This document shows positions 25,373-34,895 of a DNA stretch of 58,836 bases, one piece after another. The notes under the pieces are model-generated. The model saw nothing but the letters and a program-made list of their open reading frames with translations. It did not search any database and was not told the DNA's origin. The DNA comes from JBHJGU01 sp050331475 (GTDB lineage: Bacteria > Pseudomonadota > Alphaproteobacteria > Caulobacterales > Maricaulaceae), in the NCBI GenBank assembly GCA_050331475.1, contig JBHJGU010000140.1, positions 1 to 58,836 of the forward strand, written 5' to 3'. Numbering within the stretch: position 1 is the stretch's first letter; each line of letters starts with the position of its first letter. Position numbers and translations under genes: made by a program.

Positions 25373-25966
25373 TTATTGGCCTTGCTGAGGGGGTTGGTCG
25401 GGCAAGCGAACCCGGTTCACCGGCGTTGTGGTCATCTGCTGATCCAGCCGGCGGATAACCTCCGGCGTCAAATCCACCACTTCGAGCGCGAAGACCACCG
25501 ACTGTGCGTTGATAATCAGCTCGATCGCTTGTTCCTCGGTCATGTCCTTGAGGACTTGCTGGATAGTTTGCAAAACGGGCTGGAGAGCTTGCTGTTCGGT
25601 CCGCTGCAGCTCTGCGGCTTTGCGGCGCCGGCTAATTTCAAGGCCTTGGGAACGTTGCTCCAACTGCTGCATGCGTTGGATAATATCCGGGCGTTGTTGA
25701 ATCTGCTCTGGAGATAGCGCTTGGACCTCGGCCTGAAGCAAATCGCGGTCAGCGCGCACCGGGGCGACCTCGGCTTCTAGCTCCGCTTGCATTTGCTGTT
25801 GCACACCTTGGATCTGGGTGGCGATATGTCGACCGACTAAAGACGTTCGCAGGGCGCGAACATCGTCGAACACGTGCACCGTTCGCGCCTGAGCGGCGGC
25901 GTCTGGAGCGCTCAAACCGCTCATCAGCGCGAAAACCAAGGCGAAAATCGCCACGCGTACCGTCAT
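25373..25966 (-). CDS. OmpH/Skp-family periplasmic chaperone
   Basis: A 197-residue secreted protein, likely a trimeric holdase that keeps outer-membrane proteins soluble on their way to BamA. Seen: signal peptide at about 1-27 (VRVAIFALVFALMSGLSAPDAAAQA), VHVFDDVRALRTSLVGRHI, then a long Gln/Glu/Arg/Leu-rich coiled coil (about 50-140) and a C-terminal beta-like segment (ELIINAQSVVFALEVVDLTPEVI). The position between bamA (2 bp away) and lpxD is the classical skp place. Family firm; exact function inferred. Confidence 0.88.
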   Translation of the reverse strand: MTVRVAIFALVFALMSGLSAPDAAAQARTVHVFDDVRALRTSLVGRHIATQIQGVQQQMQAELEAEVAPVRADRDLLQAEVQALSPEQIQQRPDIIQRMQQLEQRSQGLEISRRRKAAELQRTEQQALQPVLQTIQQVLKDMTEEQAIELIINAQSVVFALEVVDLTPEVIRRLDQQMTTTPVNRVRLPDQPPQQGQ

Positions 25967-25968
25967 GT

Positions 25969-28344
25969 TTAGAACCTCGTCGCTGTGCTGAACCGGAAGG
26001 TTTCGAGAACATCGAACTCTTCTTGAGCTAAGATTTGACTGATATCGAACCGCACCGGCCCGAAGGGTGAATTCCAGAAAACGGACAACCCAGCGCTCGC
26101 CCTTAGGCTGAGACTGTCATCAATGAAAATTTCCGTCCCAAAGGTTGGATCGATAAACGAGGTGTCTTCGTCATCTAGAATACCGAGCGACCCCGCTTCG
26201 ATAAACAGCGCCGTTCGAATACCGTACTCCTCCGGCAATGGAATAGGAAACTCCAACTCTGCGGACACGATCGCAAACGCATTCCCCCCCAGCGCCTGGC
26301 CGGCGCTCGACGCGCCTAAGGGAACGCGCGGACCGATACCCGCGACGTTGAACCCGCGGAAGGTTTGGCCGCCCCGGAAGAAACGGTCATTGACCCTTAC
26401 CGAGTCGTCGCCAAGTGATCGAATGTAACCCGCATCGCCTAAAGTCCGAAAAATCCATCCCTGCCAAATGCCGTAATACCACCCCCAACGCAATTCCGTC
26501 TGGGTGAAGGCGACGTTTCCGCCAAACCCGGCCAAGTTTTGGCTAATCGAAAAATCGAAACCGCGGGTGGGTAGAATTGGATCGTTTCGCCGGTCGTACC
26601 GATATGTGAACCCGATGATCGACGACAGAAAATCGCCAACCTGGGAGGCGGTAATTGGGTTGATCGGCAATCCAGGCGCAACATCGAGGGCATCTTGTCG
26701 GATCGTCCAGCGAAGGGCCAATTGACCCCGCGGCGAAAGCGGGAAACCGAGACGGAACGAAGCCCCCATCGATGTGTTCTCAAACCCTGTTTCGGCAAAG
26801 AAATCCGATGCCACCCGGAACAACTCCCACGCCGCGGCGAGGTTACGATCCAAAAACCGCGGCTCGGTGAACCGTAAATCGATCTGTTGGGTCCGCGCCG
26901 ACGCCGCCACCCGCGCCCGCAAAAACTGACCCCGGCCGCGAAGGTTGGATTGGGTGATCGACAGATCGAGTAAGAACGCGTCGATGGACGAAAAGCCGGC
27001 CCCGAAAGACAATTCGCCAGTCGGCTGTTCGCTAACAGAGATTTCCACATTGGTTCGATCGGGCAGCGACGCGGGAGTATTTTCAATCGTGACATCTTCG
27101 AAAAAGCCTAAGCCGCGCAAGCGCTGTCGAGACCGATCGAGCAGAACTTGGTTAAAGGCGTCGCCCTCGACGAACTGCAAATCGCGCCGGATCACGCGAT
27201 CCAAGGTCTCCACATTACCCACAATGTCGATCCTATCGACGTAAACCCTTGGACCTTCGTTGATCTCAAAGAGCACATCGACGGTGTTTTCTTCGCGGTT
27301 TCTTCGCAACCGAGGCAGAATGTCCGCAAACGCATACCCGGCTGTACCGGCGAAAAACGTTAACCGGTCAACCGTGTCTTCAATCAAGGACCCTTTGAAC
27401 TGTTGGCCTTCTTTAATCGGAATGACGTTTAGCAAAAAATCGGGATTAATAGCGTCTAATTCTGTATCAACGTCGACATCACCGAACTGGAATTTTTCAC
27501 CTTCCGATATGGTGAATGTTAAATACCAGTCCTTTTGATCAGGCGTAAGTTCAGCCACTGCAGACGTGACCTGGAAATCCGCAAACCCTTCGTCACGGTA
27601 GAAAATGCGCAATTGCTCTCGATCGAATTCGAGTCGATCTGGATCAAAATTAGAGTTCGAGCTTAGGAAATTTCGTAATCGCGATTCCGTCGTGGCGATT
27701 TGACTCCGTAATTTCCCATCGGAATAGTTCTCATTGCCGATAAAATTAATTTTACGCATGCCTGTGCGCGCGCCTTCGGAGATTTCAAAAATCAGATCGA
27801 CGCGGTTTTGCTCAAGCTGGCGGACTTGCGGCGACACATTCACGGCATAGCGGCCCGAACGGCGATAGACTTCGATAATCCGTTGAACATCCGCCTGGAC
27901 GCGGGCGCGCGTGTAAATCGCGCGCGGTTGGACCTCGATTTCCTCGCGAATGGTGTCTTCGTCAACGGCGCGGACGCCTTCAAAAATGATCTGGTTGATC
28001 ACAGGGTTTTCGATCACGCGGATGACCAGTGTGTCCCCACGCAATTCGATGGCGACGTCGGCGAAAAGGCCCGTATCGAAAAGCGTCTTCAAAGACAGAT
28101 CGATGCGTTGCGGGTCCGCGACTTCGCCGGGTCCCACCAACAAATACGACAGCACGGTGCCGCGCTCGAGCCGTTGAGAGCCCTCAACCGTCACCGCCCG
28201 GATCACCGGTGGCGCGATCGCAGCCGGACTAGCAGGTTCTGGCGAGGTCTCTGGCGCCGGCGGCGGTGGCGTTTGAGACGCAGCCAGGCCCGCGCCAAAC
28301 ATCATCACCATCGCGACGCTCACAACCAAACGGGTCATGATCAT
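25969..28344 (-). CDS. bamA: Outer membrane protein assembly factor BamA
   Basis: Core of the BAM complex, inserting beta-barrel proteins into the outer membrane. The 791-residue protein has a signal peptide (MIMTRLVVSVAMVMMFGAGLAAS), a Pro-rich linker, five POTRA domains (about 40-440; repeats such as VIRAVTVEGSQRLE and INQIIFEGVRAVDEDTIREEI) and a C-terminal 16-strand barrel ending in a Phe, the outer-membrane sorting signal. The conserved VRVNDRFFRGGQTFRGFN (VRGF-like loop 6 motif) is visible. The frame is open to 28428, but that part overlaps rseP and encodes no signal peptide; ATG 28344 or 28338 are the sensible starts. Confidence 0.96.
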   Translation of the reverse strand: MIMTRLVVSVAMVMMFGAGLAASQTPPPPAPETSPEPASPAAIAPPVIRAVTVEGSQRLERGTVLSYLLVGPGEVADPQRIDLSLKTLFDTGLFADVAIELRGDTLVIRVIENPVINQIIFEGVRAVDEDTIREEIEVQPRAIYTRARVQADVQRIIEVYRRSGRYAVNVSPQVRQLEQNRVDLIFEISEGARTGMRKINFIGNENYSDGKLRSQIATTESRLRNFLSSNSNFDPDRLEFDREQLRIFYRDEGFADFQVTSAVAELTPDQKDWYLTFTISEGEKFQFGDVDVDTELDAINPDFLLNVIPIKEGQQFKGSLIEDTVDRLTFFAGTAGYAFADILPRLRRNREENTVDVLFEINEGPRVYVDRIDIVGNVETLDRVIRRDLQFVEGDAFNQVLLDRSRQRLRGLGFFEDVTIENTPASLPDRTNVEISVSEQPTGELSFGAGFSSIDAFLLDLSITQSNLRGRGQFLRARVAASARTQQIDLRFTEPRFLDRNLAAAWELFRVASDFFAETGFENTSMGASFRLGFPLSPRGQLALRWTIRQDALDVAPGLPINPITASQVGDFLSSIIGFTYRYDRRNDPILPTRGFDFSISQNLAGFGGNVAFTQTELRWGWYYGIWQGWIFRTLGDAGYIRSLGDDSVRVNDRFFRGGQTFRGFNVAGIGPRVPLGASSAGQALGGNAFAIVSAELEFPIPLPEEYGIRTALFIEAGSLGILDDEDTSFIDPTFGTEIFIDDSLSLRASAGLSVFWNSPFGPVRFDISQILAQEEFDVLETFRFSTATRF

Positions 28345-28375
28345 AGCATTTACGTCTTTGCCGAACCGGGCCCCA

Positions 28376-29581
28376 TTACGACCACAGCGCCCCCAAGCGC
28401 TCCAGGATGCGCAGTTGCACCAAATCATTCAGCGTCGCGAACACCATGAGTCCCACGACCAACGCCAGGCCGAATTGGAATCCGATTTCCTGCGCTCTCG
28501 CCCCTAAGGGACGGCCCGCGACCGCTTCATAGGCGTAATACAAGAGGTGGCCGCCGTCGAGAACCGGTATCGGCAGCAAATTCACCAAGCCCACACCGAC
28601 CGAGAGCACCGCGGCCAGCAAGACAAGCGATTGAGCGGTGAACCAGAGCGATTGCCAAAGGGTCTCCCCCTGCTCGAAGCTCGTCGAGCTGACCCCGCCC
28701 GCCGTCGACGCGCTGCGCAGCGGCCCGCCGAGCATCGCAGCCGACTCCCGCCCGGTGGCCAGGCGGACAAAATAATCGCCCATCGTGGCGACCGAGCGCC
28801 AGGTCAACTCGACCCCGCGGCCCAAGGCCTCCGCCGGACCGGGCCGATAAGTGATTTGATCCTCGACACTGCGAATCCCGAGATATCCCAGTCGGACCTC
28901 GGCGCCGGAGGGATCGTCAAAGGCCTCCCGCCGGGGCACGACCGTGAGCGTTTCCAGTGTTCCCTCGCGATCCACCACAACTTCAACCGGATCGCCGCTC
29001 TTGAGCACGATTGCGGGGCGGATGTCGTCAAAGAACGTAATCGCGCGGCCATCAATGCTGACCACCCGATCGCCCGCTTCAAACCCCGCCGCCGCCGCGG
29101 GCGTGTCGTCCTGCACCGAGCCGACGGTTGGCGCGCGCCGGGTCTCCCCCGCAATACCGGCGAACGCTGCGTAAATGAGGATCGCAAGGATGAAATTGGC
29201 CGCGGGGCCTGCGGCGACCACCGCGGCGCGCCGCCATAACGGCTTGAAATGGAAGCAGCCTCGAACGGCGGCGGCGCCCTTCTCGGTCTCCATACGACTG
29301 CGCAGCGCGTCTAACTGCACCCGGTCCGGCACGCTCGCCGCATCCGCGTCGCCGGCGAATTTAACAAACCCGCCCACTGGAAACGCACGCACGCACCATC
29401 GTTCGCCCCGCTTATTGCGCCATTGGACCAACGGCTTACCCATGCCTAGGGAAAACTCGTCGACGGTCACCCCACACCATCGGCCGACCCAATAATGGCC
29501 TAGCTCGTGGATATAGACGATCAAGGAGATGACGACGACAAATGAGAAAATCGCGCCAAAAAGCGACACTGCGGTGTCCAT
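28376..29581 (-). CDS. rseP: Site-2 protease RseP (RIP metalloprotease)
   Basis: Intramembrane zinc protease that in other bacteria cleaves anti-sigma factors and signal-peptide remnants. The 401-residue protein has HELGH at residues 25-29 in the first transmembrane helix, FSLGMGKPL and GGFVKFAGD loops and a second helix (about 110-130). One clear PDZ domain follows (VQDDTPAAAAGFEAGDRVVSIDG). The C-terminal LLPIPVLDGGHLLYYAYEA carries the third zinc ligand Asp. It lies directly before bamA, as in most proteobacteria. Confidence 0.95.
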   Translation of the reverse strand: MDTAVSLFGAIFSFVVVISLIVYIHELGHYWVGRWCGVTVDEFSLGMGKPLVQWRNKRGERWCVRAFPVGGFVKFAGDADAASVPDRVQLDALRSRMETEKGAAAVRGCFHFKPLWRRAAVVAAGPAANFILAILIYAAFAGIAGETRRAPTVGSVQDDTPAAAAGFEAGDRVVSIDGRAITFFDDIRPAIVLKSGDPVEVVVDREGTLETLTVVPRREAFDDPSGAEVRLGYLGIRSVEDQITYRPGPAEALGRGVELTWRSVATMGDYFVRLATGRESAAMLGGPLRSASTAGGVSSTSFEQGETLWQSLWFTAQSLVLLAAVLSVGVGLVNLLPIPVLDGGHLLYYAYEAVAGRPLGARAQEIGFQFGLALVVGLMVFATLNDLVQLRILERLGALWS

Positions 29582-29677
29582 GACAGCCTCCTTAGGTCCT
29601 TAGCCCCCATTCGACCCTGCGGATGGGGCCGAAATGGGTCATAGGCGGGCTCTGGTGAGCCACGTTCGCGATTGGCT

Positions 29678-30889
29678 TCAAATTGCGCGCCGTTCAAGTT
29701 CCGCCTTCGCCCCGGTTCGGGCATAGGCGTCTAGCGCGAAGACGTCTTCAAACGATTCCGGCGCAGACCAGCCGCCGGTTCCCCCCAAGGCGCGTTCCAA
29801 CACCTCACCGACGATCGCGGCAATGTCCAAAAAGCCGATGCGCCGGTCGAGGAAGGCCGCCACCGCAATCTCGTTGGCCGCGTTGAGCGCCGCCGGCGCC
29901 GCCCCGCCAGCCTCAAGCGCGGTGCGCGCCAGGGCCAATGCGGGAAACCGCTCCAGATCGGGCGCTTCGAAACTAAGCTGCCCAATCTCCGCAAGCGAGA
30001 GGCGCGCGCTAGGCGTCGACATCCGATCAGGCCAAGCCAAAGCGTAGGCGATCGGAATACGCATATCTGGGGTGCCCAACTGGGCGAGGACCGATCCGTC
30101 CACATACTCAACCATGGAATGAATGACGCTTTGGGGGTGGACCACCACGTCGAGCTTCCGCGACGGCATATCAAAAAGATAATGCGCCTCAATCAGTTCC
30201 AGGCCCTTGTTCATCATGGTCGCGCTGTCCACGGAGATTTTCGCGCCCATAGACCAAACCGGATGGTTCACCGCCTGCTCCGGCCCCGCTGCGGCCATGA
30301 CAGATCGATCCGCTGTGCGAAAGGGTCCGCCCGAGGCCGTTAGGATCAGCTTGTCGATACGATCGGGATGATCGCGGTCAAACACCTGGAAGATCGCGTT
30401 ATGTTCGGAGTCGACCGGCAAAAGCGTCGCCCCCGCGCGCTTCGCCGCCGCCATAAACAGATCACCGGCGCAAACCAGGCATTCCTTGTTAGCGATCGCC
30501 ACGCGGGCGCCGCGTTCGGCGGCGGCTAAGGTGGGCTTGAGCCCGGCGGCGCCGACAATCGCGGCCATGACCCAGTCCGCAGGCCGTTGAGCCGCCTCGG
30601 TGATCGCATGGGCCCCCGCCCCCGTTTCAATCGACAGATCACTGACGCCGGCGCGCAACGCCTCAAGCTTGGTTTCGTCGGCGATTGCAGCGAAGGCAGG
30701 GCGATAGGTGTGGCAAATATCAATCAACGCCTCAACATTCGTCGCCGCGGTGACCGCCTCGAGCGCTAACGCGTCCTCCCCGTGGGCCGCGCGTTCTTGA
30801 GACAGCAAATCCAAAGTCGAGCGGCCGACCGAGCCGGTTGCGCCTAAAATGGAAATGCTGCGCGTACGGGCGCGCGGGTCAACTGTCAC
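29678..30889 (-). CDS. dxr: 1-deoxy-D-xylulose 5-phosphate reductoisomerase
   Basis: Second step of the non-mevalonate isoprenoid pathway, making methylerythritol phosphate with NADPH. The 403-residue protein shows SISILGATGSVGRSTLDLL (NADPH fold), IANKECLVCAG, LLPVDSEHNAIFQVF (metal-binding Asp/Glu), LTASGGPFR, WSMGAKISVDSATMMNKGLE (substrate binding) and VHPQSVIHSMVEYVDGS. Its start overlaps the cdsA end by 11 bp. With uppS and cdsA it links precursor supply to cell-envelope lipid carrier synthesis. Confidence 0.97.
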   Translation of the reverse strand: MTVDPRARTRSISILGATGSVGRSTLDLLSQERAAHGEDALALEAVTAATNVEALIDICHTYRPAFAAIADETKLEALRAGVSDLSIETGAGAHAITEAAQRPADWVMAAIVGAAGLKPTLAAAERGARVAIANKECLVCAGDLFMAAAKRAGATLLPVDSEHNAIFQVFDRDHPDRIDKLILTASGGPFRTADRSVMAAAGPEQAVNHPVWSMGAKISVDSATMMNKGLELIEAHYLFDMPSRKLDVVVHPQSVIHSMVEYVDGSVLAQLGTPDMRIPIAYALAWPDRMSTPSARLSLAEIGQLSFEAPDLERFPALALARTALEAGGAAPAALNAANEIAVAAFLDRRIGFLDIAAIVGEVLERALGGTGGWSAPESFEDVFALDAYARTGAKAELERRAI

Positions 30890-31736
30890 CTAGTCCTCCC
30901 CCGGCGATTGGCCAAATTCTCGGCTCCGACACCAGCATAAGCGCAAAAACGCTCGACGCCAGCATCAGCGCGTCCACACGATCGAGCACGCCGCCATGGC
31001 CCGGAATAATCCGACCGGCGTCCTTTACGCCGAACCGTCTTTTAAGCAGAGATTCCATCAAGTCGCCACTGACCGCAGCCATCGCCAACGGCGCGGCCAG
31101 TCCGATCCCCATTATAATCCCGCCGCCCTGGATCCAAGCCACCGCTGCGCCGGCCGCTGAGCCGCAAACAAGCGCCGCCGCAAGGCCGGTCCAGGTCTTG
31201 TTGGGACTAGCCACCGGCAACAGTTTAGGGCCGCCGATCCAAAACCCGAACACATAAGCCGCAATATCCGCGGCCCTGAGGACGGCGAATATATACTCAA
31301 TCGCGGACAACCCGCCGGGGTCCGCTTGGCGTAAAAAGACCAAAGCGATGCACGGCGCGCTGACATACCAAACCCCCGCGAAACCGCGCCACGCTTTGCG
31401 CCGCTTCGCCCGTTCCACGGCGGCTGCGACGGCGCCAATGGCCACCAATCCCAACGCAGCTTCCGCACCGACGGCGCAAAAGCTCAACGGCGCGCCCCCA
31501 GACACAAGCATCGCCAGCCCGTAGGCGACTGGCCCGGCGCGTCGATCCGACATGGCTGTCCACTCCCACGCCATGGCGAAGGCGAACACCGCGACGAAAC
31601 TGGCGAACCACCACCCTCCCGCCAGAGCGGCCCCCACCGCCAAGGGGGCGAGACTGACGCCCGAAACGATCCGCGCGCGCAAAGCCGGGTCGCGCCGCCA
31701 TCGTCCCGGCGTCGGTCGCGACGCCATAGCGGTCAT
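30879..31736 (-). CDS. cdsA: Phosphatidate cytidylyltransferase
   Basis: Makes CDP-diacylglycerol, the branch-point precursor of phospholipids. The 285-residue polytopic membrane protein has about seven hydrophobic segments after a basic N-terminus and the C-terminal family signature SLLKRRFGVKDAGRIIPGHGGVLDRVDAL. Also seen: DIAAYVFGFWIGG and SPNKTWTGLAAAL. Starts with an ATG overlapping the uppS stop (ATGA). Confidence 0.96.
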   Translation of the reverse strand: MTAMASRPTPGRWRRDPALRARIVSGVSLAPLAVGAALAGGWWFASFVAVFAFAMAWEWTAMSDRRAGPVAYGLAMLVSGGAPLSFCAVGAEAALGLVAIGAVAAAVERAKRRKAWRGFAGVWYVSAPCIALVFLRQADPGGLSAIEYIFAVLRAADIAAYVFGFWIGGPKLLPVASPNKTWTGLAAALVCGSAAGAAVAWIQGGGIIMGIGLAAPLAMAAVSGDLMESLLKRRFGVKDAGRIIPGHGGVLDRVDALMLASSVFALMLVSEPRIWPIAGGGLGDS

Positions 31737-32500
31737 AACTCGCTCGCATCGCCCACCGCGCCATAGCGGCGCTCACGTCGACGAAACTCCTCCAAGGCGC
31801 CTTCCAGGTGCGCTCGTGAAAAATCCGGCCAGAACACGTCCAGTACAACGAATTCCGCATAGGCCGCCTGCCAAATCAAAAAATTGCTCAGCCTTTGTTC
31901 GCCGGACGTGCGGATGACCAAGTCAGGATCAGGTAACCCGGCGGTGTCCAGCCGGTCGCTGATTAACGTCGCGCTTAAGTCCGCGCGGTCGCAGACCCCG
32001 CGGATAAGATCATCGGCGATCCGCGCCACGGCGCGCACGATTTCATCCTGACCTCCGTAATTAAACGCTATCGTTAAATGAAAGTTAGTATTGTCTTGAG
32101 TGATACTCTCTGCACGATGAATGATACTCAAGACATCATCGTCCAATCCCACCCGATCGCCAATTATACGGATGCGAACACCTTTGCTATGCAGACGATC
32201 AAGGTCGTCGCGCACATACCGCCGCATCAAGTCAAACAGCGCTTCTACTTCCTCTCGGGGCCGGCGCCAATTTTCAGTGGAGAACCCGAAAAGCGTCAGA
32301 TATTTCAAGCCCAGGTCAGCGGCGTCCTGAACGGTCGCGCGAACCGTTTCCACACCTTTATGGTGGCCGAACGCGCGAGGTCGCGCCCGCGCTTGGGCCC
32401 AGCGACCGTTACCATCCATGATAATCGCAACATGGCGCGGAGCGGACGCGCCCGCAGTCGCCGGCGGTGCGGACGAGGTCATGGTCGTCGTCGCCGGCAC
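31733..32500 (-). CDS. uppS: Undecaprenyl pyrophosphate synthase (cis-prenyltransferase)
   Basis: Extends farnesyl diphosphate to the C55 carrier lipid for peptidoglycan and O-antigen. The 255-residue protein has HVAIIMDGNGRWA (catalytic Asp), GHHKGVETV, LTLFGFSTENWRRP, NFHLTIAFNYGGQDEI and the C-terminal DLVIRTSGEQRLSNFLIWQAAYAEF. It starts with a GTG six bases after the frr stop; an ATG six codons later (32482) is an alternative. The AGAGG before the GTG is closer than usual (three bases), so the exact start is uncertain. Confidence 0.96.
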   Translation of the reverse strand: MPATTTMTSSAPPATAGASAPRHVAIIMDGNGRWAQARARPRAFGHHKGVETVRATVQDAADLGLKYLTLFGFSTENWRRPREEVEALFDLMRRYVRDDLDRLHSKGVRIRIIGDRVGLDDDVLSIIHRAESITQDNTNFHLTIAFNYGGQDEIVRAVARIADDLIRGVCDRADLSATLISDRLDTAGLPDPDLVIRTSGEQRLSNFLIWQAAYAEFVVLDVFWPDFSRAHLEGALEEFRRRERRYGAVGDASEL

Positions 32501-32506
32501 GGTCCT

Positions 32507-33067
32507 CTAGACCTGCATGATTTCGTCTTCTTTGGTCTTCAAAAGCTGGTCGACGGATTTGACTAGTTCATCGGTCAGCTTCTGAACCTCGTCCGCGTAA
32601 TCGGATTGCTCATCTTTGCTGATTTCGCCGGATTTTTCGAGTTTTTTCAGCTCTTCCATACCGTCACGGCGGACATTCCGCACTTTGACGCGGGTTTGTT
32701 CGGCATACTTTCCCGCAAGTTTGCTAAGTTCTTGGCGGCGTTCCTCGTTGAGCGGTGGGATCGGTATCCGCAAATTCTGCCCGTCAACGACTGGGTTTAA
32801 TCCCAGACCCGCATTCCGGATCGCTTTATCGGTCGCGCCCACCAGCGATTTGTCCCACACCTGAACGGAGATCATGCGCGGTTCAGGAACGCCAATAGTG
32901 GCGACCTGGGCGATCGGCGTGTTGGCGCCATAGGCCTCGACTTGGACGGGATCTAACAGGCTCGCGCTGGCGCGGCCCGTTCTCAAACCGGCGAAGTCAG
33001 ATTTCAGCACCGAAATCGCGCCCCGCATACGTCGCTCCAAGTCGCTAAGGTCAAACCCGTCGCTCAT
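32507..33067 (-). CDS. frr: Ribosome-recycling factor
   Basis: Splits post-termination ribosomes together with EF-G. The 186-residue protein starts at MSDGFDLSDLERRM with a strong AGGAGA upstream. The ATG overlaps the pyrH stop (ATGA), so the longer frame to 33115 is rejected. Signatures: LRTGRASASLLDPVQVEAYG, QVATIGVPEPRMISVQVWD, NAGLGLNPVVDGQNLRIPIPPLNEERR and a C-terminal three-helix part. Family length is about 185. Confidence 0.97.
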   Translation of the reverse strand: MSDGFDLSDLERRMRGAISVLKSDFAGLRTGRASASLLDPVQVEAYGANTPIAQVATIGVPEPRMISVQVWDKSLVGATDKAIRNAGLGLNPVVDGQNLRIPIPPLNEERRQELSKLAGKYAEQTRVKVRNVRRDGMEELKKLEKSGEISKDEQSDYADEVQKLTDELVKSVDQLLKTKEDEIMQV

Positions 33068-33843
33068 TGCGATGTCTCCTTTCGGGTCTCGGCGCGCCCG
33101 CCGATCACCGTACAAACCCCTTCGCCCGAAAGGGCGTGCTCCAGCCCGCCCTGTTCGTGAATCGAGAACACCACGATCGGGATGCCGTTCTCGCGCATCA
33201 ACGAGACCGCCGAGGCGTCCATCACTTTCAAATCTCGTTGCAGGACTTCCATATAGTCAAGGCTATCGAACCGTTGGGCGTTGGCGTTCCGACGCGGGTC
33301 GTCATCGTAAACCCCGTCGACTTGGGTGCCTTTGAAGAGCGCGTCGCAGCCCATTTCCGCCGCCCGGAGCGCGGCGGCCGTGTCAGTGGTGAAGAACGGA
33401 TTGCCCGATCCGGCGGCGAAAATAACCACCCGTTTTTTCTCCATATGCCGAATGGCGCGCCGCCGGATGTAAGGCTCGCACACGGTCATCATGGGGATTG
33501 CCGACATGACGCGGGTCTCAACACCTTGTTTTTCAATTGCGTTCTGGACCGCTAAGGCGTTCATGACGGTCGCCAGCATGCCCATGTAATCCGCCTGGGC
33601 ACGCTCCATGCCACTGGCGGCGGCTGACAATCCGCGGAAAATATTCCCCCCGCCAATCACCAAGCACATTTCCACGCCGCGATGGATGGCGGCGATTACC
33701 TCGGCAGCAATCCGGTCGGTCGCCCCAATGTCGATGCCATAGCCCTGAGCGCCCATAAGCGCCTCGCCGGACACCTTCAGTAAAACGCGTTGAAACCGCG
33801 CCGATGGGCGTAACCCCTCCTCGTCGCTCGGCCCCGCCTCCAT
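33064..33843 (-). CDS. pyrH: Uridylate kinase
   Basis: Phosphorylates UMP to UDP; hexameric amino-acid-kinase fold. The 259-residue protein shows RVLLKVSGEALMGAQGYGID, CLVIGGGNIFRG, DYMGMLATVMNALAVQNA, VIFAAGSGNPFFTTDTAAALRA and GVYDDDPRRNANA. A slightly extended N-terminus (about 18 residues, Glu/Ser/Pro-rich) precedes the usual first strand; a later start is conceivable but no other ATG or GTG with a good binding site was seen. Overlaps frr by 4 bases. Confidence 0.97.
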   Translation of the reverse strand: MEAGPSDEEGLRPSARFQRVLLKVSGEALMGAQGYGIDIGATDRIAAEVIAAIHRGVEMCLVIGGGNIFRGLSAAASGMERAQADYMGMLATVMNALAVQNAIEKQGVETRVMSAIPMMTVCEPYIRRRAIRHMEKKRVVIFAAGSGNPFFTTDTAAALRAAEMGCDALFKGTQVDGVYDDDPRRNANAQRFDSLDYMEVLQRDLKVMDASAVSLMRENGIPIVVFSIHEQGGLEHALSGEGVCTVIGGRAETRKETSQ

Positions 33844-33869
33844 GCCAGCCCCCTATCGCCGCGCCCGTA

Positions 33870-33886
33870 AGGGCGGCCGCCGCCCT
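33870..33886 (-). promoter_or_regulatory. Hairpin between tsf and pyrH
   Basis: A perfect 7 bp stem (AGGGCGG / CCGCCCT) with a 3 nt loop lies 18 bases after the tsf stop and 26 bases before the pyrH start. No T tract follows on the minus strand. It could attenuate readthrough or stabilise the upstream rpsB-tsf mRNA; it is not a convincing terminator. Confidence 0.35.
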
Positions 33887-33904
33887 CGGCCCAGCTGTTC
33901 GCCG

Positions 33905-34843
33905 CTAGTCCCGCTTCGCCGCGGCCGCAACTTCGGCCGCGAAATCCCCGTCCTCTTTCTCGATGCCTTCGCCGAGTGCGAAACGAACAAAGCCCACCAA
34001 TTCAATCGGCGCGCCGACTTCGGACGCAGCGTCCGAGATGACTTTTTCCACCGACCGGTCGGGATCCATGACGAAAGCTTGTTTCACAAACACGGATTCT
34101 TCGTAGAATTTCCGCAAGCGGCCTTCGACCATTTTCTCAATGATCGCCTCGGGCTTGCCCGAAGCGCGCGCCTGATCCGCGAACACCGCGCGCTCCCGCT
34201 CGACCACGGCGGGATCGAGCTCGTCAACATTCGCCGCGAGCGGATTGGAGGCGGCGACGTCCATCGCCAGCTTCCGCCCCAGGGTCGCCAGCGCATCCGC
34301 GTCGCCCTCAGACTTCAGGCCCAATAAGACGCCCAGCCGACCAGCCTGCTCGGTGACCCCGCCATGGATATAGCTGGCCACCACGCCCGGCTCGACCGCG
34401 AGAACCCGCGTTCGCCGCAAGCTCATATTCTCGCCGATTTGCGCGATCAGATCAGTCAACGCGTCGGACACGGGCTTACCGGCGCGCGAGGGAGCGGCCT
34501 TGAGCGCGTCCAGATCGCCTTCGACGGTCAAAGCCAAGGCCGCGCATTCCGCCGCGAATTCTTGGAAAAGCGCGTTGCGCGCGACGAAATCGGTCTCCGA
34601 ATTCACCTCTAAGACGGCCGCGGCCATCCCCGCGCCTCGGGATTCCGAGGCCACGGCCACCAAGCCCTCAGCCGCAACCCGGCCCGCTTTCTTGGCCGCC
34701 TTAGACAGACCTTTGGTCCGCAACCAGTCGATGGCGACTTCGAAGTCCCCGTCGGTTTCTTTGAGCGCTTTTTTTGCATCCATCATACCAGCGCCAGAGC
34801 GCTCACGTAATTGCTTGACCATCGCAGCGGTGATTTCGGCCAT
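33905..34843 (-). CDS. tsf: Elongation factor Ts
   Basis: Nucleotide exchange factor for EF-Tu. The 312-residue protein has the N-terminal UBA-like AAMVKQLRERSGAGMMDAKKAL, the AIDWLRTKGLSKAAKKAGR segment, EVNSETDFVARNALFQ, and the C-terminal LVGFVRFALGEGIEKE signature. It follows rpsB by 52 bp, the universal rpsB-tsf pair. Confidence 0.98.
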   Translation of the reverse strand: MAEITAAMVKQLRERSGAGMMDAKKALKETDGDFEVAIDWLRTKGLSKAAKKAGRVAAEGLVAVASESRGAGMAAAVLEVNSETDFVARNALFQEFAAECAALALTVEGDLDALKAAPSRAGKPVSDALTDLIAQIGENMSLRRTRVLAVEPGVVASYIHGGVTEQAGRLGVLLGLKSEGDADALATLGRKLAMDVAASNPLAANVDELDPAVVERERAVFADQARASGKPEAIIEKMVEGRLRKFYEESVFVKQAFVMDPDRSVEKVISDAASEVGAPIELVGFVRFALGEGIEKEDGDFAAEVAAAAKRD

Positions 34844-34895
34844 GACCGTCTCTCTCTATTCCGGGCGCTTGAGGGTTTGCGTGAGGACTAAAAGT